Notes: generated from the letters alone by a model not told the origin. A stretch of 64,000 nt of DNA from an uncultured Eubacteriales bacterium (GCA_934647945.1 CAKUFK010000009.1:1-64000); one strand, 5' to 3'. Shown: positions 1 through 9,130, numbered from the stretch's first letter. Numbers and translations: made by a program.

Positions 1-58
1 TCCAGCCCTCCGGCTGTATCGGTTGAGCAAAAGTCAGCGTGGGAATGGTGTGGTATCT

Positions 59-184
59 TTATCTAAGTGAAACCCCTTGCTCCCATTTAGAGATTGTTTG
101 TCGCACCACATTCAGCTTGATAGCAAGTTCTTCTTGCGAGAGCCCTTTTGATTTTCTGATTGCTTTTATGTTTTCGTGTAACAT
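59..184 (-). pseudogene. Truncated XRE-family HTH regulator (N-terminal 41 residues)
   Basis: The reading frame starts at ATG 184 with an upstream GAGG ribosome site and stops after 41 codons. The peptide is a nearly complete XRE helix-turn-helix: IRKSKGLSQEELAIKLNV, then RQTISKWEQG, the classic recognition-helix motif. Related regulators continue for another 30 residues or more, but here a TAA follows two residues past the motif and the next codons do not resemble the family. I read it as a decayed or cut regulator. It lies in AT-rich DNA beside the 3' end of tRNA-Leu, the usual position for leftovers of integrated elements. A real 41-residue DNA-binding peptide is possible but less likely. 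I see nothing else in bases 1-365. Confidence 0.6.
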
Positions 185-365
185 TAAGGATAACCTCATT
201 TCTTTAATTCGTTATCACTATTATATGAGGAACTGCCCGTTGCTACAAGCAACGCATATTAACATCCATGTTTTATCGTTGTGATATGCTGTTTGACATG
301 TTGGGAGCATGAACTAAAGCCTGGCAAATTGTTCTCGGCATTATCTATTTATCCAATAAAAATCA

Positions 366-400
366 AAAGAAGCCGATCGCTTTGCAGCAATCGACTACTT
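366..400 (-). terminator. Terminator hairpin after tRNA-Leu
   Basis: The inverted repeat pairs 367-381 with 386-400 (several G-U pairs) and runs on the minus strand into TTTTGATTTTTATT. It begins eight bases after the encoded CCA. The same hairpin sequence, with about 80% identity by eye, follows tRNA-Thr at 49356. Confidence 0.6.
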
Positions 401-407
401 TCGACAC

Positions 408-490
408 TGGTGCGGGAGATGGGACTTGAACCCACACTCCATAGGAACCGGCTCCTAAGACCGGCGCGTCTGCCATTCCGCCACTCCCGC
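408..490 (-). tRNA. tRNA-Leu (anticodon TAG), CCA encoded
   Basis: On the minus strand the acceptor arm GCGGGAG pairs with CTCCCGC, followed by A and an encoded CCA (408-410). The anticodon loop CTTAGGA gives anticodon TAG, and GTTCAAGTCCC forms the T arm. A variable arm of the class II type fits leucine. Confidence 0.95.
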
Positions 491-503
491 ATAAACCATA
501 TAT

Positions 504-532
504 ACTATATCACGGCGGGCTGAAATTGGCAA
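504..532 (-). promoter_or_regulatory. Sigma-A promoter of tRNA-Leu
   Basis: The minus strand reads TTGCCA, 17 bases, then TATAGT. The -10 lies 14 bases upstream of the tRNA 5' end, as expected for a stable RNA gene. Confidence 0.8.
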
Positions 533-557
533 GAAGGCGGCGGAAAGAAATACGGCC

Positions 558-586
558 TTGACAGGACGGCGGCCGGCCTGTACGAT
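558..586 (+). promoter_or_regulatory. Probable promoter of the beta-galactosidase gene
   Basis: A consensus TTGACA is followed by 17 bases and TACGAT, 49 bases ahead of the chosen ATG. The -35 is perfect and the -10 is weak. Confidence 0.6.
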
Positions 587-634
587 GGGGGTACCGGGTG
601 GTTCCGCCTGGATGATTGACCGGAGGTGCTGTCA

Positions 635-3600
635 ATGGAATGGATCGCATGCCATGAGGATATGGCGGTTGTAAAACGCGGCTGCCAGCCGCCGCGCTCG
701 TATTATATTCCCTTCGATCGGCCGGTGGCTGCCGATGAAAAGCGGGAGAACTCGGCGCTTTTTCACAGCTTATGCGGGGAATGGGGTTTCCGGTATTTCG
801 CCTCCTTTTCCTCTTTCGAGCGGCAGCTTCGGGACGAGGGCCTTCCCCCGGCGGAGACGTCCATCGCCGTGCCCTCCAATTGGCAGCTGGCCAAGGCAGA
901 CATGCCGGGGATTGATCGGCCGCAGTATACCAATATCGCGTACCCCATCCCCTTTGATCCTCCTTATGTGCCGGTAGAGAATCCCACGGGGCTGTATACA
1001 CGCTCCTTTTCCTGGCGGGTGCGGGAGGGACGGCGCGCCTACCTCGTATTGGAAGGGGTGGACGCCGCGTTTTACCTGTTCGTCAACGGGGAGTTCGCCG
1101 GATACAGTGAAATCCCCCATTCCACGGCGGAATTCGACATTACCCCTTACCTGCGGGAGGGGGAGAACCAGATCCATGCCGCTGTACTCAAGTGGTGCAA
1201 AGGCACATATCTGGATGACCAGGACAAGATCCGCCTATCCGGGATATTCCGGGACGTGTATCTGCTCGACCGTCCGGAAGGCCATTTGGCCGACTACACC
1301 GTCCGGACGTGCCTGCGTCCCGGGGGCACGGCGGAAGTGCTGCTGGATATCCCGGGCTCGGTTCCGGAAGGCGCCTGCGTCCGCCTGCTGGATCCCGCCG
1401 GCGCGATGCTGGCGGAACAGACGCCGGATGGGATGGGGCGGTGCGTCTTCACGGTGGATCATCCCCGCCTGTGGAATGCGGAGGAGCCGGTTTTGTACAC
1501 GCTGCAAATCGAAGCCGCCGGGGAATACATCTCCGAGGCGGTCGGACTGCGGGAGATCCGGATCGAGGGCGGTGAGTTCCGGCTCAACGGCTCCCCGGTG
1601 CGTTTCCGCGGGGTCAACCGGCACGACAGCGATCCCGTGACCGGCTACGCGGTTACCGAGGAGGCGATGGAACGGGATCTGCGCCTGATGAAGGCACATC
1701 ATATCAACGCCGTCCGCACCTCCCACTATCCGAACGATCCACGTTTTTACGAGATGTGCGACCGTCTGGGTTTTTATGTCATCGACGAGGCGGATCTCGA
1801 ATGCCATGGCGTGACCATGACGGGGCTTGGAAGCTATGAAGAGGGCTTCGACCGGCTGGCCGACGATCCGGCCTGGCGGGAGCTGTTCCTCGAGCGGCAG
1901 GTTGCCCTGGTGGAACGGGACAAAAACCGTCCCTGCGTGGTGATGTGGTCCATGGGCAACGAAAGCGGCTGGGGCTGCAATTTTAAAGAGGCGCTGCGCT
2001 GGATCCATGAACGGGACGATACCCGGCCGGTGCATTATGAGGGGGCGTCCAATGTCGGCGGATATCCGGGCGACACGCAGCCCGGCCCCGACGTGACCAG
2101 CCGCATGTATCCGGAAATCAGCTGGTGCCGGGACTATTGCGAGAGCCGGCGGGATCCCCGTCCCCTGGTGCTGTGCGAATTCTGCCATGCCATGGGGAAC
2201 GGCCCCGGCGATATCGGGGATTACTGGGACGCGTTGGAGGGATACCCCAACTTTGCCGGCGGGTTTATATGGGAATGGTGTGATCACGCCGTGCAGGAAG
2301 GGGTGACGGCGGATGGGACCCCCCGCTACCTGTATGGCGGGGATTTCGGGGAACGCCGCCACGACGGCCACTTCTGTGTGGACGGCCTGGTACTGCCCGA
2401 CCGCAGCCCCTCCACCGGCCTGCTGGAGGCAAAAGCGGTATGGCAGCCGGTCGGGGTCCGGCCGGTGTGCCTGGAGGAGGGCCGGATCGCAGTGACGAAC
2501 CGCCTGGATTTCCGAACCCTCGCTTATCTCGAGGGAAACTGGGAGATCACAAGGGACGGTGAGACGGCCGCGCGGGGACCGCTGCCCCGTCTGGACATCT
2601 CTCCCCGCGGGACCGAGGAGATACAGCTTTCCTTTCCCTTGCCGGAGGACGGGCGCTGTTTCCTGAACCTCCGTTTCACCCTGCGTGAGCCGGTGGACGG
2701 GTTGCCTGCCGGAAGCGAGGCGGCGTTCGTCCAGCTTCCGCTGCCGGTATCCGGGCATGGCGCCGCGCCGAAGCCAAGACCAAAAGGCCGGGTGGACTGC
2801 CGGTGGGAGGGAGAGACGCTGTGGCTCTCGGGAGAAGGATGGCGTATGGCCTACGATAGGCAGACGGCCCTGTTCCGCAGTTGGACGGTTCATGGAAAGG
2901 CGCTTTTCCGGCAGCCGATGACCTTCCAGGTCTGGCGGGCGCCCACCGACAACGACCAAAATGTGCAGGCTGCCTGGCGGGGGGCGGGATACGACCGGCT
3001 GCGGCCGCGGGTATACCGTACCGCCCTGCGGGAGGGGGACGGCGGCTGCGTCATCGAAAGCGAGGTCGCCCTGGTTCCCGATCAAATGCTCGCCCCCATG
3101 ATCCGGATGGATGTCCGGTGGAGTGTCGGGCCGGACGGAAGCCTTAGCTTGGAAACCCGGGTGAGGGTGGAAGAAGCCGCCCCCTTCCTGCCCCGGTTCG
3201 GGATCCGGCTCTTTTTGGACGCCGGGCTGGAAAAGGCCGCCTATTTCGGCTATGGGCCGCATGAAAGCTATGTCGACGCCCATCGCGCCTCCCATATGGG
3301 CCGCTTCCACACTACGGTGCGGGACGGGTATGTCCCGTATATCCGCCCCCAGGAGCACGGCAACCGCCACGCGTGCGTCTACGCGGAGGTGACGGACGGG
3401 ACCGGATGGGGCCTGCGGGCCGAGGGCCGGCCGCGTTTCGATTTTTCCCTCCTGCCTTATACGGCGGAAGAACTGGAAGCGGCACCCCACCGGCAGGATC
3501 TGCCCCCGTCTTCCGGGCCGGTGCTCTGTCTCGATTACCGGCAGAGCGGAATTGGCTCGAATAGCTGCGGGCCGGCGCTGGCGCCGGCTTACCGCCTGGA

Positions 3601-3673
3601 GGAAAAAGCCTTTGCCTTCGCGGTGTCGCTGTCCCCTTTGCCGCCGTGCCGGACGGAGGAATATGGGGGATAG
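635..3673 (+). CDS. lacZ: Beta-galactosidase, glycoside hydrolase family 2 (LacZ type)
   Basis: It hydrolyses terminal beta-D-galactosides such as lactose in the cytoplasm. The 1012-residue length and domain order match LacZ: an N-terminal jelly roll, immunoglobulin-like domains, a TIM barrel, a second immunoglobulin-like domain and a C-terminal beta-sandwich. The family pattern GVNRHDSDPVTG opens the barrel near residue 330. The acid/base is Glu443 in WSMGNESGWG and the nucleophile is Glu515 in LCEFCHAMGNG. The DNDQN motif of the last domain is also present. ATG 635 is preferred over GTG 626 because GGAGG (622-626) then lies eight bases upstream. No sugar transporter or regulator adjoins it, so it appears to be a single-gene unit. 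Confidence 0.96.
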   Translation: MEWIACHEDMAVVKRGCQPPRSYYIPFDRPVAADEKRENSALFHSLCGEWGFRYFASFSSFERQLRDEGLPPAETSIAVPSNWQLAKADMPGIDRPQYTNIAYPIPFDPPYVPVENPTGLYTRSFSWRVREGRRAYLVLEGVDAAFYLFVNGEFAGYSEIPHSTAEFDITPYLREGENQIHAAVLKWCKGTYLDDQDKIRLSGIFRDVYLLDRPEGHLADYTVRTCLRPGGTAEVLLDIPGSVPEGACVRLLDPAGAMLAEQTPDGMGRCVFTVDHPRLWNAEEPVLYTLQIEAAGEYISEAVGLREIRIEGGEFRLNGSPVRFRGVNRHDSDPVTGYAVTEEAMERDLRLMKAHHINAVRTSHYPNDPRFYEMCDRLGFYVIDEADLECHGVTMTGLGSYEEGFDRLADDPAWRELFLERQVALVERDKNRPCVVMWSMGNESGWGCNFKEALRWIHERDDTRPVHYEGASNVGGYPGDTQPGPDVTSRMYPEISWCRDYCESRRDPRPLVLCEFCHAMGNGPGDIGDYWDALEGYPNFAGGFIWEWCDHAVQEGVTADGTPRYLYGGDFGERRHDGHFCVDGLVLPDRSPSTGLLEAKAVWQPVGVRPVCLEEGRIAVTNRLDFRTLAYLEGNWEITRDGETAARGPLPRLDISPRGTEEIQLSFPLPEDGRCFLNLRFTLREPVDGLPAGSEAAFVQLPLPVSGHGAAPKPRPKGRVDCRWEGETLWLSGEGWRMAYDRQTALFRSWTVHGKALFRQPMTFQVWRAPTDNDQNVQAAWRGAGYDRLRPRVYRTALREGDGGCVIESEVALVPDQMLAPMIRMDVRWSVGPDGSLSLETRVRVEEAAPFLPRFGIRLFLDAGLEKAAYFGYGPHESYVDAHRASHMGRFHTTVRDGYVPYIRPQEHGNRHACVYAEVTDGTGWGLRAEGRPRFDFSLLPYTAEELEAAPHRQDLPPSSGPVLCLDYRQSGIGSNSCGPALAPAYRLEEKAFAFAVSLSPLPPCRTEEYGG

Positions 3674-3727
3674 GGCTCTCTTTTCCGGCGCTTATCAAAT
3701 AGGATGACCACCAGAATTCCTAAGGCT

Positions 3728-3785
3728 GCAGCCCTTTATCGCCTATGGTTGGTTCGGGTATCCACGCTCCTGCCGGCTTTCCCTC
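3728..3785 (+). repeat. Intergenic repeat copy 1 (partner at 44500)
   Basis: The segment begins GCAGCCCTTTATC, continues with GTTGGTTCGGGTATCCACG and ends near GCCGGCTTTCCC. A second copy in the same orientation at 44500-44557 shares the first 13 bases exactly and most of the rest. Both copies are non-coding and lie downstream of a gene. Confidence 0.55.
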
Positions 3786-3840
3786 TGCGAAAATCGGCAT
3801 CGGCCCCCTCTGTCGCCTGGGGATGCCACTGAACTCAGAA

Positions 3841-3874
3841 ACCCGCAGGCCCGGCATTCGCCGGGCCTGCGGGT
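3841..3874 (-). terminator. Terminator of the coat-protein operon
   Basis: A perfect 15-base-pair GC-rich stem with a 4-base loop sits 14 bases past the coat gene stop. On the minus strand it runs into TTTCTGAG. Confidence 0.8.
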
Positions 3875-3887
3875 TCGGTATCCATGT

Positions 3888-4142
3888 TTATTGCATGCTT
3901 TGTGCGCTGAATTTCTGTTTGACGGAATTCACTTTGTTTTGTTCGGCTTGTTCGGTGGGATACCAGCCTTTGGCGGCCATTTTGTCATAAATGGTATCCT
4001 GCATACACAGCGCGTCGTTGAGGGCGGTGCTGAACGTCTGGTGCACATTGTCCGTCGGGGACTCGATCGCCCCATGCATAAACAGGTCGCAGACGCCTTT
4101 TTCCAACAGGAGGATGTTCTCCATCAGATTCTTATCGTCCAT
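3888..4142 (-). CDS. CotF-family spore coat protein
   Basis: This 84-residue acidic helical protein matches the coat F domain, with an N-terminal helix ENILLLEKGVCDLFMHGAIE, a central NDALCMQDTIYDKMAAKGWY segment and a short C-terminal tail. CotF-like proteins are built into the spore coat in the mother cell; their molecular role is structural and poorly known. It is the second gene of a two-gene unit with the 58-residue relative 18 bases upstream and ends at a strong terminator. The spoVT neighbour fits a sporulation neighbourhood. No signal peptide or membrane segment is present. Confidence 0.85.
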   Translation of the reverse strand: MDDKNLMENILLLEKGVCDLFMHGAIESPTDNVHQTFSTALNDALCMQDTIYDKMAAKGWYPTEQAEQNKVNSVKQKFSAQSMQ

Positions 4143-4160
4143 TTTTCATGTCTCCCTCCA

Positions 4161-4337
4161 TTAACCGAGCAGGCTGTAAAAGTTCTGGAAAATCTGCTGA
4201 TGCTTTTGCGCCATCTGCTCGACGTAAGCCTTCAGCTCGGCATCCTGGATCTGGTTCGCCGTCTCTTTGCATTTGGTCTGAAAATATTGTTCATGCCCCA
4301 GTGCGTCTTCCACATACAACAGTTCTTTTGTCGTCAT
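4161..4337 (-). CDS. Small CotF-like spore coat protein (58 aa)
   Basis: ATG 4337 is preceded by GAGGAGG, and 58 codons follow before TAA. The peptide opens MTTKELLYVEDALGHEQYF and ends YSLLG. It is a helical hairpin with the ALGHEQ...C pattern common in small clostridial coat-associated proteins encoded next to CotF. It is probably cotranscribed with the 84-residue coat gene. It falls below common gene-length cut-offs and can be missed by automated calling. The family assignment rests on pattern and context, so its exact place in the coat is unknown. Confidence 0.75.
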   Translation of the reverse strand: MTTKELLYVEDALGHEQYFQTKCKETANQIQDAELKAYVEQMAQKHQQIFQNFYSLLG

Positions 4338-4435
4338 GGATATCCTGCCTCCTCATCTAGATTTCAATTTTAGTTTTCCAATTTACGCCGGGAATATACA
4401 GCTGTTTTTCACCCGGATGCCGGCCTCGCTTTTCA

Positions 4436-4471
4436 TAAAAAGCCCCGCCGCATCTTTTTGAAACGGCGGGG
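4436..4471 (-). terminator. Terminator of spoVT
   Basis: The stem CCCCGCCG/CGGCGGGG (4443-4450 with 4464-4471) is followed on the minus strand by CTTTTTATG, six bases after the spoVT stop. Confidence 0.85.
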
Positions 4472-4476
4472 GGCGG

Positions 4477-5019
4477 TTATTCTTCCATCTGACGGCCCAG
4501 GAACGCGGCGGCGACCTGGGTGAGCTTGACATCGCCCTCGGAGGGCACGGCGCCGCTCTCGGGCAGGATCAGGCAGACGGAGCCGGTCACGTCGCCCGAA
4601 GCGATGATCGGCACCGCGACCGAGGCGTACCGCTCCATGCTTTCGACCGGCTGGAGCCGTTTCTGGTCCCCGGCCTTGGCAATGTGGGTCTGACGTTGTT
4701 CCATCAGCTCCTCGAGCTGAGCGGATACCCGCCGCTCATAGTAATCCTTTTTCGGCAGCCCAGCGACCGCCACGACGTGGTCTCGGTCGCTGATAACAAC
4801 GGGCAGGCCGCATGCCCGGGACATGACGTCGGCGTATTGGTTGGCAAACGGGGACATCTCCCCCACAGGCGAATACTTTTTGAAGACCACTTCCCCGTCA
4901 TTGTCGGTGAAAATTTCCAGCGGATCGCCTTCGCGTATGCGCATGGTGCGGCGGATTTCTTTCGGTATGACCACACGACCGAGGTCGTCGATTCTTCTCA
5001 CGATTCCGGTAGCTTTCAT
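4477..5019 (-). CDS. spoVT: Stage V sporulation regulator SpoVT
   Basis: SpoVT is a DNA-binding regulator that tunes late forespore (sigma-G dependent) gene expression. Residues 1-50 are an AbrB/MazE swapped-hairpin domain (MKATGIVRRIDDLGRVVIPK, then EIRRT). The rest is a GAF-like domain containing the expected ASVAVPII and GSVCLILPE strands. The 180-residue length is normal for the family. The start at 5019 is chosen because GGAGGAAAGAGCCA precedes it and SpoVT proteins begin exactly there; a longer frame to 5085 exists but its extension is unlike the family. It is transcribed alone, bounded by terminators on both sides. Confidence 0.95.
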   Translation of the reverse strand: MKATGIVRRIDDLGRVVIPKEIRRTMRIREGDPLEIFTDNDGEVVFKKYSPVGEMSPFANQYADVMSRACGLPVVISDRDHVVAVAGLPKKDYYERRVSAQLEELMEQRQTHIAKAGDQKRLQPVESMERYASVAVPIIASGDVTGSVCLILPESGAVPSEGDVKLTQVAAAFLGRQMEE

Positions 5020-5173
5020 TGGCTCTTTCCTCCGTATGATTTTGTCGAAACCAGTAACGTGCACGGCACGGACCATTTCATGCATAGTGTTTGTTTCGCG
5101 CCAAAATTTATACGGAAAATTTTTGAATGCCGGGCTGGATTATTTTGTATTTGCTTTCCGGCCCATACACGCG

Positions 5174-5214
5174 GCAAAACGGCGGAGGCCATTCGGGAGC
5201 CTCCGCCGTTTTGC
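5174..5214 (-). terminator. Terminator of the HtrA-type protease gene
   Basis: A 16-base-pair perfect stem, GCAAAACGGCGGAGGC with its complement, encloses a 9-base loop. It lies 21 bases past the protease stop and ahead of the spoVT promoter region, so it insulates the two genes. Confidence 0.85.
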
Positions 5215-5235
5215 TTGTGTTTTTATAAAAGGCGG

Positions 5236-6744
5236 TTACCGCCCCTTGTCTTCGGCAAGCTTGATCTGTATCGTAAAGGTGCTGTCCCGCCGGTTTTCCA
5301 CCCGCAGGATGGTCAGCGTGACGGTATCTCCTACGCTGTGCTTGGAGAGCTCGCCCCGCAATTCGCCATAGCTGTTGACACGCACGCCGTCAACGTGGGT
5401 GATCAGGTCCCCCTTCTGGGCACCTGTGCCCTCCAGCGGGGAGCCGGACACGATCGAGTCGATGAGAAAACCTTTGTAGTTGGCCTGGTTGACGGTATAC
5501 CCTTTGATACCCAAGGACACACGGCCGGTTACATACCCGTACTGGATGAGGTCGTTGACGATGTCCTGCGCCTCGGTGATCGGGATGGAGAAGCCCAGCC
5601 CCTCATACCCGGCGATCGCGATTTTTGCGGAGTTGACGGCCACGACCTGCCCGGCGGCGTTCATCAGCGGCCCACCCGAATTTCCGGGGTTGATAGCGGC
5701 GTCGACCTGCAGGCATTTGATCGCATAGCCGGTGTCCTCGTAGACATCCCTGGCCAGTCCCGACACGATTCCCTGGGTCGCAGTCCAGGCAAGCCCGCCG
5801 GCGTTGCCGAGGGCAACCACCTTATCCCCGATGTCGAGCTGGCTGGAATCGCCGAACTCGGCCGGCTTCAGATTCATCGCCGCCACCCGGATGACCGCGA
5901 GGTCAGTGGACTGGTCATACCCGATGATCTGCGCCTCGTCGAACGTCGTGCCGTCGTGCATAGTCACGGCGATACGGCTGTAGGGCTGGCCGCTGTCCTC
6001 GTTGACGACACAGTGCCAGTTGGTGATGATATACCCGTCGGCCGTCATGACGATACCCGACGCTTCGCCCGCTTGCTGCTCCCCGATGCCATAACCGCTT
6101 TGGTTCATGTACATCGATAGGATGACGGTGGACTCCAGGTTCATTTTGACGATTTCCCGGGTGCTTTTTCCCTGCGTATCCTCATCGAGTTCGTTGATCT
6201 GGATTTTGGGGGCGTCGCCGTTGTGGAAAGAGGACGCAGGGTTCCCGCCGCCCGTGCTGTTGCCGCCAGCGGCCGAAAGATTGATTCCGCCGTCCCAGGC
6301 TAGGGCGAGCAGGACAGACAGCGCGATGATGGTCACCGCGCACAGCCCGCCCAGTACACCGATGAGGATGCCAGGGCCGTTCCTTTTCTTTTTTGGCGGT
6401 TTTGAGGAATTTCCAGGCATAGGGGCGGGGGTGTAAGCCGGAGGCTGCCACCCGTACGGATTATAGGAAGGGGCGGGGCGCTGCGGCGCCGCCTGCCAGC
6501 CGCCGGACGGGGACTGGGCCGAAGAGGGTGTCCCGGCGGACGGCCAGGGGGAATAGGGCGCGTCCGCACCGTCTCCGCCAGAAGAGGCCGTGCTTCCCGT
6601 CTGCGCGTCGGGGGCCGGGGAAGACCACCCGCCGGATTCCTGCCCGGCCGGGGAGGCCGGTGTCTCGGGACTCCCGCTCTCGGGCTTCCCGCCTGTTTCG
6701 CCGCCGGATCCCCCGGCGGAATTGCTTTCAAACCAATCTGCCAT
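5236..6744 (-). CDS. HtrA/DegP-type membrane-anchored serine protease with PDZ domain
   Basis: This quality-control protease degrades misfolded proteins outside the membrane. The 502 residues comprise a long Gly/Pro/Ser-rich cytoplasmic tail (about 1-125), one membrane segment (ILIGVLGGLCAVTIIALSVL), a trypsin-like domain and a C-terminal PDZ domain. The catalytic triad is visible: His244 in ITNWHCVV, Asp281 in STDLAVI and Ser356 in GNSGGPL. ATG 6744 is chosen with AAAGGCG about ten bases upstream; GTG 6762 would add six residues. The two-component system encoded just upstream on the same strand could regulate it, as CssRS does for HtrA in Bacillus, but that is an inference from position. Confidence 0.93.
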   Translation of the reverse strand: MADWFESNSAGGSGGETGGKPESGSPETPASPAGQESGGWSSPAPDAQTGSTASSGGDGADAPYSPWPSAGTPSSAQSPSGGWQAAPQRPAPSYNPYGWQPPAYTPAPMPGNSSKPPKKKRNGPGILIGVLGGLCAVTIIALSVLLALAWDGGINLSAAGGNSTGGGNPASSFHNGDAPKIQINELDEDTQGKSTREIVKMNLESTVILSMYMNQSGYGIGEQQAGEASGIVMTADGYIITNWHCVVNEDSGQPYSRIAVTMHDGTTFDEAQIIGYDQSTDLAVIRVAAMNLKPAEFGDSSQLDIGDKVVALGNAGGLAWTATQGIVSGLARDVYEDTGYAIKCLQVDAAINPGNSGGPLMNAAGQVVAVNSAKIAIAGYEGLGFSIPITEAQDIVNDLIQYGYVTGRVSLGIKGYTVNQANYKGFLIDSIVSGSPLEGTGAQKGDLITHVDGVRVNSYGELRGELSKHSVGDTVTLTILRVENRRDSTFTIQIKLAEDKGR

Positions 6745-6947
6745 ATATGTCACGCCTTTCACGGATTTTCAAACCGCCGGGCTGCGGCCCTGCGCGGCCT
6801 TCCCGACTGTATTCATCCCTATTGTAACCCGGAAATGTGTTCATTTCTTGAAGAAAAACCTTGTTTTTCATAAACAATGCGGAAATCCGGCGGAAAAACC
6901 ACCTTTTCGGACGGGCCTGCCGAGCCCGCGGCGGGTCCGGGCGGCGC

Positions 6948-8432
6948 TCATTCGTGGAAGCGGCCGGATTTGTCGGAGGGCACTTTGTCTGCGGAACTGT
7001 CGGGAAGCCAGAAGGAGAACTCACAGTATTCCCCCTCTACCGAGCGCACCTTGATTTCCCCGTGATGCAGGCTGATGACGGTTTTGACGATGTACAGCCC
7101 CAGGCCGACGCCGTTTTTATCGAGGCCGCGGGAGGTGTCGCTTTTATAGAAACGCTCGAAAATGTGGGGCATTTCCCGCGCCGAGATACCGATGCCGCTG
7201 TTGCGCACGGCACAGACCACCCGCCCGGGCTCCCGGTAAACCCGCAGCGAAATCGTCCCGCCCTCGTTGGTGAACTTCACCGCATTGTCGAGCAGGTTGT
7301 AAACCACCTGACCGATCAGGTCGTAGTCGGCCGTCACGTCCTCCCGCTGGCAATCCTCAAGATCGACGACGGTGATTTTTTTGTTTTCGATGCGCTGCTC
7401 AAAGGACAGCAGGGTGTTGCAGGCCACCTCGGTCAGATCGAACTGCACGGGGGTGAGCTTGAGCTGTCCGTTGTCGATACGGGAAAGGTCGAGCATCGAC
7501 TTGACCAGACGGGAAAGCCGCTTGACCTCGTCCGAGACGATTTTTAGATAGTAATCCCGTTTTTCGCCTGGAATGGTGCCGTCGAGGATGCCGTCGATGA
7601 AGCCGGCGATGGTGGTCATCGGGGTCTTGAGCTCGTGGGATACGTTAGCCACAAAGCTGCGGCGCATCCCCTCTACGGACGAGAGGGAAACCGCCATGCT
7701 GTTGAGCGCGGCGGCCAGCTCGGCCACCTCGTCCTTGCCCTCGACCGGAACGCGGACGCTGAAATCGCCCTCCCCAAAAGCACGGGTGGCCGCCGCCATC
7801 TGACGCAGCGGGCGGACCATACGGTAGGTCAAGGCGTACAGCACGATGAAGGTCAGGGTGAGGACCCCGAGCGCGGAGAGGAAAAATACCTGTAAATTGT
7901 CGGTGACATAGGCGTTCATGCTCTGTGCCGAGGTGGACATGAACACATATCCGAGCCGGACATCCCCGCTCTCCATGGGAACACCGACGGTGTACTGGCG
8001 GGACGTGTACAGTCCGCCAAAGTTGTCGACCGAAAAATACTCCCCCTTGGCCCCGGTGATTTTGTCCCGGACCGATTCATGGAGTGTCTGCCCCACCAGG
8101 GAACGGACCGAGCTGGCGACGACCTTGTAGTCGTTGTCCACCACCACCGCCGTACCGTCCACGGCGGTGGAGAGCATCCGCAGGATCGGCTCGGTCCCGC
8201 CGGAGAGGATATAACTGGTGGGATCGGCGGGGTTCTGCACCGCATTGGAAACGGTGAACTCCGCCACATTCCGGGCATTTTCGGTGAGCAGGGCCCTTTT
8301 CTCGGACACCCAATACCGGGTGGAAAAGAGCATCTGCATCCCGCCCATGGCCACAAAGCTGACCACGATCACCAGGGACATGACGGTGAAATGTTTGGAG
8401 AAGATACTCTTAAACATCGGCGCACCCCTCAT
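6948..8432 (-). CDS. Sensor histidine kinase of a two-component system
   Basis: The 494-residue membrane kinase has transmembrane segments near residues 12-33 and 170-195 flanking an extracellular sensor domain. A HAMP linker follows, then HisKA with phospho-acceptor His266 in NVSHELKTP, and HATPase with the N box, the GLDKNGVGLGLYIVK segment and related boxes. The architecture is like that of VicK/ResE-type kinases. The start ATG overlaps the regulator stop (ATGA), which indicates translational coupling. The signal is not evident from sequence. No clear terminator is visible downstream, so read-through toward the protease gene is possible. Confidence 0.93.
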   Translation of the reverse strand: MRGAPMFKSIFSKHFTVMSLVIVVSFVAMGGMQMLFSTRYWVSEKRALLTENARNVAEFTVSNAVQNPADPTSYILSGGTEPILRMLSTAVDGTAVVVDNDYKVVASSVRSLVGQTLHESVRDKITGAKGEYFSVDNFGGLYTSRQYTVGVPMESGDVRLGYVFMSTSAQSMNAYVTDNLQVFFLSALGVLTLTFIVLYALTYRMVRPLRQMAAATRAFGEGDFSVRVPVEGKDEVAELAAALNSMAVSLSSVEGMRRSFVANVSHELKTPMTTIAGFIDGILDGTIPGEKRDYYLKIVSDEVKRLSRLVKSMLDLSRIDNGQLKLTPVQFDLTEVACNTLLSFEQRIENKKITVVDLEDCQREDVTADYDLIGQVVYNLLDNAVKFTNEGGTISLRVYREPGRVVCAVRNSGIGISAREMPHIFERFYKSDTSRGLDKNGVGLGLYIVKTVISLHHGEIKVRSVEGEYCEFSFWLPDSSADKVPSDKSGRFHE

Positions 8433-9130
8433 CCGGCGTTCGGATCCTTGACCTCGAATTTATACCCGACGCCCCAAACCGTTTTGAGCGTCCATTGGTC
8501 GGAGACCCCGTCGAGCTTTTCCCGCAGACGCTTGACATGCACGTCCACCGTCCGGCTGTCCCCGTAATATTCGAACCCCCAGACCTCGTCGAGGAGCTGA
8601 TCCCGGGTATAGACCCGGTTGGGATTGCTGGCGAGGTGATAGATCAGCTCCATCTCCTTCGGCGGGGTGTCGATCTGCTTGCCCCGTACCCGCAGCTCGT
8701 AATTCTCCATATTGATATAGAGGCCGTCGTAGCTGACCTCCTTGGCCTTTTTCTGATTCTGGACCCCGCTGCGGCGCAGCACCGCCTTGACCCGGGCGAT
8801 AACCTCCTTGGCCTCGAAGGGTTTTACCACATAATCGTCCGCCCCCAGCTCGAGGCCGAGCACCTTGTCGAACACCTCGCCCTTGGCGGTGAGCATGATG
8901 ATGGGGCATTGGGATTTTTTGCGGATTTCGCGGCAGACCTGCCAGCCGTCGAGCTGCGGCATCATCACGTCGAGCAGGATCAGATCCGGCTTTTCGGAGT
9001 CAAACAGTTCAAGGGCTTTCACGCCGTTCGGCGCGATGACCGGGTCAAAGCCTTCCTTTTCGAGATACAGACGCAGCAGTTCGCAGATGTTGGCGTCGTC
9101 ATCCACCACCATAATTTTGCTGTTCGCCAT
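8429..9130 (-). CDS. OmpR/PhoB-family response regulator
   Basis: The 233-residue regulator has a receiver domain (1-120) with acidic pocket DDD at 10-12, phospho-acceptor Asp54 in LLDVMMPQLDG, and conserved Thr (MLTAKGE) and Lys (YVVKPF). A winged-helix DNA-binding domain (about 130-230) ends in the typical SRTVDVHVKRLREKL segment. It is cotranscribed with and overlaps the kinase gene by four bases. RBS GGAGGACCGATCC precedes ATG 9130. A direct role in controlling the nearby HtrA-type protease is possible but unproven. Confidence 0.95.
   Translation of the reverse strand: MANSKIMVVDDDANICELLRLYLEKEGFDPVIAPNGVKALELFDSEKPDLILLDVMMPQLDGWQVCREIRKKSQCPIIMLTAKGEVFDKVLGLELGADDYVVKPFEAKEVIARVKAVLRRSGVQNQKKAKEVSYDGLYINMENYELRVRGKQIDTPPKEMELIYHLASNPNRVYTRDQLLDEVWGFEYYGDSRTVDVHVKRLREKLDGVSDQWTLKTVWGVGYKFEVKDPNAG

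Noticed and set aside
1235..3490. A 751-codon open frame on the minus strand inside lacZ
   Set aside because: It is antisense to a certain beta-galactosidase. Its peptide shows no domain, and high GC content makes such long shadow frames common; the same holds for long minus frames inside the SNF2, MutS-like and glmS genes.
3745..3990. A small plus-strand frame downstream of lacZ
   Set aside because: It overlaps the repeat, a terminator stem and the antisense of the coat gene, with no ribosome site.
5085..5150. A forespore sigma-G or sigma-F promoter ahead of spoVT
   Set aside because: GCATTC and CGTATAAAT look suggestive, but the spacing between them is far too short for either sigma factor.
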